Below are positions 1-5,872 of a stretch of 8,692 nt of DNA, piece after piece. The notes beneath the pieces are model-generated. The model made no database searches. It saw nothing but the letters and a program-made list of their open reading frames with translations, and had not been told where the DNA came from. This stretch comes from an uncultured Lachnospiraceae bacterium (lineage in GTDB: Bacteria; Bacillota; Clostridia; Lachnospirales; Lachnospiraceae). A program made the translations under genes and the position numbers. The stretch covers positions 1 through 8,692 of the forward strand of contig CAMJWQ010000129.1 in assembly GCA_946409475.1 (NCBI GenBank), in the 5' to 3' direction. How positions within the stretch are numbered: position 1 is the first letter of the stretch; each line of letters begins with the position of its first letter.

Positions 1-612
1 AACTTAACAAATAACAGTGATATGACGGAAGTGGTTGATTATGTCAAAGCTTTATTTGATGCAGGAGTGGTTACTCCCGGGGCATATGCTATGACGGAAG
101 CAGACCAGGTGGAGGAATTTACGAATGGACGTGTGGCATTTCAAACGGATTCTCTGGCACATTTAGCTACTATTAAGGAAGGGAACCCGGATATGAATAT
201 AAAATTCCTTACCGTACCCGTAAAGGATGGCTATACCGGTGAAAGCGGCATGTGCGTTGCTAACTGGGGTATCGGTATCGCATCCAATTCCGGGTATCAA
301 AAAGAAGCGATGCAATTTATTGAATATTTATTAAGTCCTGAAGTAAATGCAAAAATTGCTGTGGCAGCGAATGCTTTCCCCGGAAATTCTACTGCAGATC
401 CTGATTATTCGGAAGCTGACCCTCTTTTTGTAGAAGCATATGAATTATACCAGAGCTGTTACGCTGTTAACGAGTTCACCGGTATTCCCGTATCTCAGGA
501 TTTAATGAGATCTCTTGACGAACAATTACAGTTATACTTTGACGGGGATATCGAAGATGCGGACAGTATGCTTGCGGCAACCCAAGAGGAGTGGCTGCCC
601 GCATTTGAATAA
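1..612 (+). CDS. Sugar ABC transporter substrate-binding protein, C-terminal part (5' end outside window)
   Basis: The reading frame is open from base 1 (codons from AAC) to the TAA at 610-612, giving 203 residues. Family members are usually 400-450 residues, so roughly the N-terminal half, including the expected lipoprotein signal, lies upstream. An ATG at 22 is internal and is not the start. The visible part looks like the C-terminal lobe of a family 1 extracellular solute-binding protein. It has a segment FTNGRVAF (the usual 'F..GkvAm' signature), then NWGIGIASNSGYQKEAMQF followed by IEYLLSPEVNAKIA, the typical helix that precedes the hinge, and an acidic C-terminal helix ending in EEWLPAFE. 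The protein would be tethered outside the membrane and deliver a sugar to the two permeases encoded just downstream. The ligand cannot be told from this fragment. Confidence 0.9.
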   Translation, partial: NLTNNSDMTEVVDYVKALFDAGVVTPGAYAMTEADQVEEFTNGRVAFQTDSLAHLATIKEGNPDMNIKFLTVPVKDGYTGESGMCVANWGIGIASNSGYQKEAMQFIEYLLSPEVNAKIAVAANAFPGNSTADPDYSEADPLFVEAYELYQSCYAVNEFTGIPVSQDLMRSLDEQLQLYFDGDIEDADSMLAATQEEWLPAFE

Positions 613-641
613 TGAGAGATATGGATTTAACCAATAATAAG

Positions 642-663
642 GCTGCGCAGGTATTTGCGCAGC
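642..663 (+). promoter_or_regulatory. Intergenic hairpin between binding-protein and permease genes
   Basis: A perfect 8-bp inverted repeat, GCTGCGCA (642-649) and TGCGCAGC (656-663), encloses a 6-nt loop. It lies 29 nt after the binding-protein stop codon and 26 nt before the permease start. It is much more GC-rich than its surroundings. The stem is followed by TTACAAATAG rather than a run of T, so it is not a standard intrinsic terminator. In sugar ABC operons such hairpins are known to protect the upstream mRNA or to attenuate transcription, so that the binding protein is made in excess over the permeases. That role is inferred here. Confidence 0.65.
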
Positions 664-689
664 TTACAAATAGAACTGGAGGTTTATAG

Positions 690-1607
690 GTGTTAAATAA
701 TAATATAAAACCGGCAGCTCCGCAAAAATGGCGTATATGGAAAAGAAATATTACACCCTATGTCTACTTATCACCAACTATTATATTACTGGTAATTTTA
801 CTGGTAATCCCCATTATTATGGTAATCCGGTATTCCTTTTATGATAATGTGATCATTAATAAAAACCCGGTTTTTGTCGGCATTCGTAATTATATGGAGG
901 TAGTTACCGATAAAGATTTCATAACAGCAATTAAAAATACATTAGTATTTGTGGGTATAAGCGTGATAGCTCATTTACTGATAGGGATGCTGTTCGCCAT
1001 GCTATTGAATACCAGGTATTTAGGTGCAAGATCGAAGGCGTTTTTTAGGGTTATTTATATATTGCCCTGGATGTTTACCGCTTCCGTAATAGCTATTCTT
1101 TGGAAAATGATGCTGAATCCCAATGGGATCATTAATTATTTACTGGATGTTTTTCATATAACCTCTCAGCATATTGAGTGGCTAAGCTCCAGAAAATTCG
1201 CGTTGGCCGCGGTTACATTAATAAATATATGGTCAGGTTACCCCTTTTATATGATTAGTATACTTGCCGGACTCCAGGGTATTTCTACAGATTTATATGA
1301 GGCATCGGCATTAGATGGTGCCGGGGCTGTTCAAACATATTTAAAAATAACAATTCCTCAATTAAAGCCTATATTAATAAGTCTTATTATGCTGGATTTT
1401 GTTTGGACAATACAGCAATTCGCCTTAATATGGATGACTACGGGGGGAGGACCGATAAAGGCGACGGAGACCCTAAGTACCTATATTTACAAACAGGGCT
1501 TCAGCAGCTATCAGTATTCCTTAGCATCGACCAGTGCCGTTATCGTATTGGTCATTTGCACAATCATTGCTGTTTTCTATGTACGCCACCAGAAAGCGAG
1601 GGATTGA
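690..1607 (+). CDS. Sugar ABC transporter permease, MalF/UgpA-like (CUT1 family)
   Basis: A 305-residue integral membrane protein that starts at GTG (690), with GGAGG at 678-682 placed 7 nt upstream. Hydrophobic segments lie near residues 25-48, 82-107, 117-140, 170-195, 225-248 and 280-300, which fits the six-helix core of this family. The cytoplasmic EAA loop is at residues 204-223 (EASALDGAG, then I..IP), where the permease docks on its ATPase. It also has the conserved TGGGP segment around residue 251. The protein should pair with the next permease to form the channel. No ATPase gene is nearby. In many Firmicutes a shared MsmX/UgpC-type ATPase encoded elsewhere serves several such importers, and that is the likely arrangement here. 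The TGA stop at 1605-1607 is one base away from the next start. Confidence 0.93.
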   Translation: MLNNNIKPAAPQKWRIWKRNITPYVYLSPTIILLVILLVIPIIMVIRYSFYDNVIINKNPVFVGIRNYMEVVTDKDFITAIKNTLVFVGISVIAHLLIGMLFAMLLNTRYLGARSKAFFRVIYILPWMFTASVIAILWKMMLNPNGIINYLLDVFHITSQHIEWLSSRKFALAAVTLINIWSGYPFYMISILAGLQGISTDLYEASALDGAGAVQTYLKITIPQLKPILISLIMLDFVWTIQQFALIWMTTGGGPIKATETLSTYIYKQGFSSYQYSLASTSAVIVLVICTIIAVFYVRHQKARD

Positions 1608-1608
1608 C

Positions 1609-2445
1609 ATGATAGGGAAAAAGAAAAGATATGTGCAGATAATAATCATGGCTTTGCTTATAATAGGAGCACTTTTTGCAGGCTTTCCGGTATTATGGAT
1701 GATTTTAAGCTCATTTAAACCCAATGCGGAAATATTTGCATGGCCGCCTACGTGGATCTCAGCAAACTTTAGTTTGCATGCATATATGGAAATATTTAAA
1801 AATCCTGAACAGATCCGTTTTTTTATTAATAGTTATTGTATTTCAATGATTGTGGTTTTATTTACATTAGTAATAAGCATTTTAGCGTCTTACAGCTTCA
1901 GCAGGTTTGATTTTCCCGGCAAAAGTGTTATTAATACGATTATAATCAGTGTTCAGGCAGTACCGCCAATTACGTTACTGATACCATATTTAAGCTTAAT
2001 GGTAACGTTAAAGCTGTTTAATACATATGGCGCATTGATTCTAACATATATGCTATTTACTCTTCCCTATGCAATCTTAATGACAACAGGATATTTTAAT
2101 ACCCTGCCGAAGGATCTGGACGAAGCGGTTATGATTGACGGAGGAAGCAGATTTAAGGCTCTTTGGTCTATCTTAGTGCCAATAGCGGTACCGGGTCTGG
2201 TATCTGTTGGTATGTACACCTTTATGCAGGCATGGAATGAATACCTGTTTGCCCTTACCTTAACAAAGACAAACGATATGCGGACCGTTCCCATTGGAAT
2301 TAATTTATTAATGGGCCAGCATGCATATGAATGGAATCAAATGATGGCGATGAGTGTACTCGGATCTTTACCGATACTTTTACTGTTCTTATTTTTCCAG
2401 AGGTACTTTATTGCCGGAATGACTGCAGGATCCGTAAAAAGTTAG
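1609..2445 (+). CDS. Sugar ABC transporter permease, MalG/UgpE-like (CUT1 family)
   Basis: A 278-residue membrane protein from ATG 1609 to TAG 2443-2445. I chose this start because GAGGG at 1598-1602 lies 6 nt upstream, the N-terminus MIGKKKRY leads directly into the first membrane helix, and the resulting length is normal. An in-frame GTG at 1534 would overlap the previous gene by 74 nt and add 25 residues unlike the family. Hydrophobic segments lie near residues 9-33, 73-95, 107-133, 138-161, 185-208 and 248-270. The EAA loop is at about 172-191 (DEAVMIDGG, then the LVP segment). WNEYLFAL (209-216) and the C-terminal GMTAGSVK are hallmarks of the MalG branch. The single-base gap after the MalF-like gene implies coupled translation. 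It is the second half of the sugar channel; the substrate is unknown. Confidence 0.93.
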   Translation: MIGKKKRYVQIIIMALLIIGALFAGFPVLWMILSSFKPNAEIFAWPPTWISANFSLHAYMEIFKNPEQIRFFINSYCISMIVVLFTLVISILASYSFSRFDFPGKSVINTIIISVQAVPPITLLIPYLSLMVTLKLFNTYGALILTYMLFTLPYAILMTTGYFNTLPKDLDEAVMIDGGSRFKALWSILVPIAVPGLVSVGMYTFMQAWNEYLFALTLTKTNDMRTVPIGINLLMGQHAYEWNQMMAMSVLGSLPILLLFLFFQRYFIAGMTAGSVKS

Positions 2446-2486
2446 CCGGATAAGGGTACTCATTATGCAGGTAATTATTAAATAAT

Positions 2487-2492
2487 TATAAT
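2487..2492 (+). promoter_or_regulatory. Possible internal -10 box upstream of the aldolase gene
   Basis: A perfect TATAAT lies 28 nt before the aldolase start, inside a very AT-rich 75-bp gap. It overlaps the edge of an AT-only palindrome, TAATTATT-A-AATAATTA (2472-2488). The best -35 at 17-nt spacing (TATGCA, 2464-2469) matches consensus at only three positions. The aldolase may therefore be read through from the transporter genes, with at most a weak promoter of its own. In so AT-rich a stretch a chance match is quite possible. Confidence 0.28.
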
Positions 2493-2520
2493 ATATTTTA
2501 CTATTAGGAGGTTTTATACA

Positions 2521-3384
2521 ATGTTAACAAATATGAAGGAGCTTTTAGATACGGCAAACAAGAACTATTTTGCCGTTCCCGCATTTAACATTTGTGATTA
2601 TGCAATGTGCAATGGGATTTTTGAAATCTGTGAAGAAATGGAATCACCTGTTATTATCGCCATTCATCCCGACGAATTGGAGCATGTCGGTGTGGAAATG
2701 GTAAAGGCAGTGATTGAAAAAGCACATAAGGCATCTGTTCCCGTGTGCATTCATTTAGATCATGGTGCCAGTATAGAACAGGTCATTTTAGCAATTCAGA
2801 CAGGATATACCTCTGTTATGATTGACGGTTCCTCCTTACCCTTTGAAGATAATATCGCTATATGTAAAAGGGTAGCTGCCATTGCACATGCGGTAAATGT
2901 TTCCGTAGAAGGAGAGCTTGGGACAATAGGGTCTACCGATTCTGAGGCGGAGGCCGGAGCCGGTTCCATTATTTATACGAAGCCGGACGACGCTGTTACT
3001 TTTGTAAAGGAAACAGGCGTGGATACCCTGGCCATCGCTATCGGGACCGCACATGGCATTTATCCGGAAGGATTTATTCCGCAGCTTAAATTGGAGCTTT
3101 TAAAGGAAATAAAAGCAAAGGTCAGTATTCCGCTTGTATTGCATGGAGGTTCTAATAATCCGGATAAGGAAATAGGGGAAGCCGTCACTCTGGGTGTAAA
3201 TAAGATTAATATCTCCAGTGACATAAAGGTGGCTTATTACAATAAGGAACGGGAAGTCCTTATGGACAGAAGCTTGAGGGAACCGGGCTCCATTCAGCCC
3301 CCCTGTATTGCGGCAATGAAAGAGGTTGCCGGACACAAAATCAGATTATTTAAAGCAGACGGAAAAGCCTCTCTATATAAATAG
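2521..3384 (+). CDS. Class II (zinc-dependent) ketose-bisphosphate aldolase, GatY/KbaY/Fba-like
   Basis: A 287-residue cytoplasmic TIM-barrel enzyme with a strong AGGAGG (2506-2511) 9 nt before its ATG. Class II aldolases reversibly split a ketose 1,6-bisphosphate into dihydroxyacetone phosphate and an aldehyde, usually glyceraldehyde 3-phosphate. The catalytic set is visible: HLDHG at 78-82 with the proton-donating D80 and zinc ligand H81, EGELG at 130-134, GTAHG at 175-179 with zinc ligand H178, and LHGGS at 207-211 with zinc ligand H208. The phosphate-binding strand NISSD lies at 230-234. The length and the spacing of the histidines match the short GatY/KbaY/Fba branch rather than the roughly 360-residue E. 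coli FbaA type. Whether the substrate is fructose-, tagatose- or another ketose-bisphosphate cannot be read off, so no gene symbol is given. As last gene of the transporter operon it probably handles the imported sugar after phosphorylation. Confidence 0.9.
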   Translation: MLTNMKELLDTANKNYFAVPAFNICDYAMCNGIFEICEEMESPVIIAIHPDELEHVGVEMVKAVIEKAHKASVPVCIHLDHGASIEQVILAIQTGYTSVMIDGSSLPFEDNIAICKRVAAIAHAVNVSVEGELGTIGSTDSEAEAGAGSIIYTKPDDAVTFVKETGVDTLAIAIGTAHGIYPEGFIPQLKLELLKEIKAKVSIPLVLHGGSNNPDKEIGEAVTLGVNKINISSDIKVAYYNKEREVLMDRSLREPGSIQPPCIAAMKEVAGHKIRLFKADGKASLYK

Positions 3385-3390
3385 CAGAGG
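3368..3390. terminator. Weak candidate terminator between convergent aldolase and deoR
   Basis: CCTCTCTAT (3368-3376) can pair with ATAGCAGAGG (3381-3390) as a 9-bp stem with one bulged C (3385) and an ATAA loop. It overlaps the aldolase stop codon. On the minus strand the stem is followed by CTTTTCC, a short T run, so it could end deoR transcription. On the plus strand no T run follows. It is the only hairpin I found in the 29-bp gap between these converging genes, and it is not a strong one. Confidence 0.35.
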
Positions 3391-3413
3391 TAAAGGTACT
3401 TATATTTAATGAT

Positions 3414-4202
3414 TTACTGCTTTGCAGGGACCAGATGAATTTTACAGCCATGGGAGTTAAGCTGGCTTAAGAAAGAAGAATCAATAAGATCACTTGTGAT
3501 AATACTTTCAAATACGGCAGCATCCGCAATTTTAACAACACCTGCTCTGGGCAATTTAGATGCATCGGCGAGCAGATAGGACTTTCTGCATTCCTGGATA
3601 ATATATTGCTTGATTTCCACATCATCAATACCGGTATCTGTTACGATAAAATTTTCTCCAATGCCATGACAGGACATAAAGGCAATATTTGGTTGAAACT
3701 GGCGCAGATTTGTAATGGCTAAATACCGGTTTGTTGAAGAGGTTCCGTAGTTTAAAATTCCGCCAAGGCTTATAATTGTCCAATGAGGAATTTGCATGAG
3801 AGAAAGAACGTTTAATAAGCTTAATGAGTTGACGATAAAGGTTAGCGTATATTGCTTTGGAATATAGTTAATGATATGAGATGCCGTTGTACTGTTATCT
3901 ATAAAAATCATATCATATTCTTTAACTGCTTTTGCCGCATATTGACATAAAGCCTGTTTTTCACGCTGGTTGGAAAATTCTCTGACTTTAATAGGTGTGA
4001 ACAGACTAAGGGAGGTATATTCGGGAGAGATGGCACCGCCATGTGTTTTAATTAAGTGACCTTCCTTGGAAAGTATATTTAAGTCGCGCCGCACGGTTTC
4101 GCGGGATGTATGTAAAATATCCGTTAATTTCTGTGCATCAACTTTACCGCTTTCTTTTAACAGTTTTAATATGGTTGCATGTCTCTCTTTGGCGCTGCTC
4201 AT
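3414..4202 (-). CDS. DeoR/GlpR-family transcriptional regulator of sugar metabolism
   Basis: A 262-residue regulator with a normal length for the family. On the minus strand AAGGAG (plus-strand CTCCTT, 4209-4214) lies 6 nt before the ATG. The N-terminal winged helix-turn-helix covers about residues 6-57, with the recognition segment SRETVRRDLNIL (33-44) and the wing HLIKTHGGA (49-57), both diagnostic of DeoR proteins. The C-terminal domain resembles sugar-phosphate isomerase folds and carries the effector-site motifs DNSTTA (102-107), GGIL (147-150), CHGIG (178-182) and LLADASK (210-216). Members of this family usually repress sugar catabolic operons until a phosphorylated sugar binds this domain. 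It sits between the aldolase/transporter operon and the kinase gene, so either or both are plausible targets. Its own start region faces the kinase promoter region, which also allows autoregulation. Confidence 0.93.
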   Translation of the reverse strand: MSSAKERHATILKLLKESGKVDAQKLTDILHTSRETVRRDLNILSKEGHLIKTHGGAISPEYTSLSLFTPIKVREFSNQREKQALCQYAAKAVKEYDMIFIDNSTTASHIINYIPKQYTLTFIVNSLSLLNVLSLMQIPHWTIISLGGILNYGTSSTNRYLAITNLRQFQPNIAFMSCHGIGENFIVTDTGIDDVEIKQYIIQECRKSYLLADASKLPRAGVVKIADAAVFESIITSDLIDSSFLSQLNSHGCKIHLVPAKQ

Positions 4203-4253
4203 AAATATCTCCTTAAATTCTTTGGTTCACTGCAATGTTTTTTCTTACGTATC

Positions 4254-4281
4254 ATTATAACAGTTAGATTTATGAATGCAA
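4254..4281 (-). promoter_or_regulatory. Promoter of the deoR-family gene, extended -10
   Basis: Read on the minus strand, TGTTATAAT gives a perfect TATAAT (plus 4254-4259) preceded by the TGn extension. A weak -35, TTGCAT (plus 4276-4281), lies 16 nt upstream. The -10 is about 50 nt from the deoR start codon. An extended -10 commonly compensates for a poor -35, so this is the best promoter match in the window. Confidence 0.6.
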
Positions 4282-4333
4282 GGAATATGTGATTGTAATA
4301 CTAAAACAAGCTGTATAAAAACAGGAAGTTAGG

Positions 4334-4362
4334 TTGAAAAAACAAATTTTTCGCACTAACAT
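4334..4362 (+). promoter_or_regulatory. Candidate promoter for the kinase-rpiR-maf genes
   Basis: TTGAAA (4334-4339) and TAACAT (4357-4362) are 17 nt apart, matching the -35 and -10 consensus at 5 of 6 and 4 of 6 positions. Transcription would begin near 4369, inside the inverted repeat described at 4366-4393, which is a natural place for a repressor site. The spacer contains the imperfect palindrome GAAAAA(N5)TTTTTC. The call rests on sequence match and position only. Confidence 0.42.
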
Positions 4363-4365
4363 TGG

Positions 4366-4393
4366 GATTTCACCCTTACAAGCAAGTGAAATC
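4366..4393. promoter_or_regulatory. Perfect inverted repeat, candidate operator or leader hairpin
   Basis: GATTTCAC (4366-4373) and GTGAAATC (4386-4393) are exact reverse complements separated by 12 nt, so arm centres are 20 bp apart, about two helical turns. It begins 3 bp after the candidate -10 box. That geometry suits a dimeric or tetrameric repressor binding on one face of DNA and blocking initiation. The local DeoR-type and RpiR-type proteins are the obvious candidates. The same sequence could instead form an RNA stem with a 12-nt loop at the start of the transcript. Confidence 0.5.
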
Positions 4394-4454
4394 ATGTGTG
4401 TCAACATGGAAAAAGCAAGATTACCTGATAACCAGGGGGAAGGAAAGTAATTTA

Positions 4455-4484
4455 CCGGCTTAGCTTATATAATGGAAAAGCCGG
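4455..4484 (+). promoter_or_regulatory. Leader hairpin upstream of the kinase gene
   Basis: CCGGCTT (4455-4461) pairs with AAGCCGG (4478-4484), a 7-bp GC-rich stem with a 16-nt loop, ending 19 nt before the kinase start codon. No T run follows, so it is not an intrinsic terminator. Its closeness to the weak AGGA ribosome binding site (4492-4495) would allow an effect on translation, but there is no direct sign of an alternative pairing that hides that site. Confidence 0.4.
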
Positions 4485-4503
4485 CCGGATTAGGAATAAT
4501 AAA

Positions 4504-5817
4504 ATGAGTCTGGAAAAAAAATATAGGGAAGCATTTAAAAAGATGGATACCGTGATAAAGGAGCATGTGGAAAAGGAAAGATATCCCGCAATGGGATATA
4601 CCAGTAATTTGGATTTATTATGCGATTTTAATGCCAGAGCTCTGAATAACCTGTTAGAAAAGCATGTTCCGAATGAAAAATTAACAGATATGAAACCTCC
4701 TAATATGATTAAAACGATAAAAGAGCTGCTGCATACGTTAGTATATTATGCAGCCAATGGTATAGGCGGAGAGGCAGATATCGAAGATATTGACCTTATA
4801 AAAAATAATTTTATGGTGAAGAACGGTATGGGAGGAACCGCGGTTCAGGCTGCGCTGGCCTTATCGGAAGTAGGGTGTCCTTCTGTCGTACATCTTACCG
4901 ATGATTCGAAAGAGGTATGTGATATGCTGCAGACGCCCTTCATCTATACTGTCGCACAGAATGGAGAGAGAATACCTGCAAAATACGTGAAGCAAACGAA
5001 GGAACAGGAGGTACATTGTATTGTTCAGTTCAAAAAGGGAGATCTTATCCTTTTAAAGGATCAAAGGATAGCGATACCTGTTTCAAACCGTGTTATCTTA
5101 ACAAAGATAACCGTAAATGGAAAGGTTCCCTTTTCTGATGCCTATTTTCAATATGTTGAAAAGAATGCACAAAAAATCGGAAGTAACGTACTCTCCAGCT
5201 TTAATTCCATTCAGGAAAAAGAGATTCTTATGGAAAGATTGCAATATATTAAAAAACATGTAAAAATATATAAAGAAAATAATCCGAATGGTATCGTATA
5301 TTTTGAAGATGCACATTATCATAATAAGGAAATTAGAAAAGCCTGCATTGAGACAATTTATTCTTCCTGTGATATCATCAGTTTAAATGAAGAGGAGCTG
5401 GAGTATTCATTGAAAATGTATAGCTTTCCTATAAATCCGGATTCTATTCTATCCTGTGTGGAAGGTGTTAAGTTCTTACGGACATTTTTTAAAGTAAAAA
5501 AAGGTGTTATTGTTCATACAAAGGATTATTCCATGTATGTGGGAGACCATCTGAATGCGGATATGGAGACAGGACTAATCTATGGCAATTTATTAGCGAC
5601 TGCGAAGGCAGTGAATGGATGGTACGGATCAAAAACAGAGGTCCGGGAAATATTGGATATCCCGCTAAGTGAAAAGGGACTTTTGTATGTAAAGGAGCTG
5701 CGGCAAAGCAAATATGCAGGTGAGGCAATTCTGGTCCCCACGAAATATATAGACAAGCCAAGGTATACCATAGGATTAGGGGATTCTTTTATGGGTGGTG
5801 TACAGATTTGTTTTTAA
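4504..5817 (+). CDS. ADP-dependent phosphofructokinase/glucokinase-family sugar kinase
   Basis: A 437-residue cytoplasmic kinase of the ribokinase superfamily, close to the 450-490 residues usual for ADP-dependent sugar kinases, which phosphorylate glucose or fructose 6-phosphate using ADP instead of ATP. Visible signatures, in order, are NLDLLCDF (35-42) at the sugar site, NGMGGTAVQAALAL (107-120) matching the family's MGGxA..iA.. segment, YFEDA (266-270) at the place of the HxE motif, NEEE (295-298) fitting the NxxE magnesium motif, VHTKDYSMYV (337-346), and GLGDSFMGG (424-432) with the catalytic base D427 near the C-terminus. The ATG is the first possible start, since the frame is closed by TAA at 4429-4431 with no start codon between. 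AGGA (4492-4495) lies 8 nt upstream and is weak. Glucose, fructose 6-phosphate or another sugar phosphate are all possible; the aldolase nearby favours a phosphofructokinase-like role. The family call is firm, the substrate is not. Confidence 0.82.
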   Translation: MSLEKKYREAFKKMDTVIKEHVEKERYPAMGYTSNLDLLCDFNARALNNLLEKHVPNEKLTDMKPPNMIKTIKELLHTLVYYAANGIGGEADIEDIDLIKNNFMVKNGMGGTAVQAALALSEVGCPSVVHLTDDSKEVCDMLQTPFIYTVAQNGERIPAKYVKQTKEQEVHCIVQFKKGDLILLKDQRIAIPVSNRVILTKITVNGKVPFSDAYFQYVEKNAQKIGSNVLSSFNSIQEKEILMERLQYIKKHVKIYKENNPNGIVYFEDAHYHNKEIRKACIETIYSSCDIISLNEEELEYSLKMYSFPINPDSILSCVEGVKFLRTFFKVKKGVIVHTKDYSMYVGDHLNADMETGLIYGNLLATAKAVNGWYGSKTEVREILDIPLSEKGLLYVKELRQSKYAGEAILVPTKYIDKPRYTIGLGDSFMGGVQICF

Positions 5818-5872
5818 AAAAAGAAAGCAGAGCTTACTGTTTACAAGGAGATAATTAACAGGGGGGTAACGG

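Larger units (their letters stand above)
4203..4503. promoter_or_regulatory. Divergent control region between deoR and the ADP-dependent kinase gene
   Basis: This 301-bp gap contains no convincing protein gene. From left to right it holds the deoR ribosome binding site and promoter, a candidate rightward promoter whose spacer contains GAAAAA(N5)TTTTTC (4336-4352), a perfect inverted repeat (4366-4393), a small CATGT/ACATG hairpin (4393-4397 with 4404-4408), CCTG/CAGG (4424-4427 with 4433-4436), and a larger hairpin near 4455-4484. If transcription starts near 4369, the kinase mRNA has a structured leader of about 135 nt. I do not recognise a known riboswitch class in it. Individual elements are listed separately. 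Confidence 0.7.

Noticed and set aside
1534..1608. GTG at 1534 as start of the second permease
   Set aside because: It would overlap the first permease gene by 74 nt and add 25 residues unlike the family; the ATG at 1609 has a well-placed ribosome binding site and gives a normal length.
2472..2488. AT-only palindrome TAATTATT-A-AATAATTA as an operator
   Set aside because: It consists solely of A and T in an AT-rich gap, where such palindromes arise easily, and there is no second copy elsewhere in the window.
4399..4404. TTGACA on the minus strand as the -35 of a second deoR promoter
   Set aside because: The best -10 at 18-nt spacing (TGTAAG on the minus strand) is weak and the promoter at 4254-4281 is far better; kept only as a remote possibility.
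4468..4473. Perfect TATAAT as the -10 box of the kinase gene
   Set aside because: No acceptable -35 at 16-18 nt (AAGTAA and neighbours) and no TGn extension. It lies in the loop of the 4455-4484 hairpin and could be chance in AT-rich DNA.
5507..5771. Two overlapping minus-strand open frames inside the kinase gene
   Set aside because: Both are antisense to conserved kinase motifs, and their protein composition shows no family features.
5806..5866. Frameshift or programmed slippage at the T5A run ending the kinase gene (an alternative frame would add about 15 residues)
   Set aside because: The catalytic GLGD region is intact and lies close to the C-terminus in relatives, so the existing stop is credible. 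The alternative tail (for example KKESRAYCLQGDN) resembles nothing I know, and the run is not a classic slippery heptamer.
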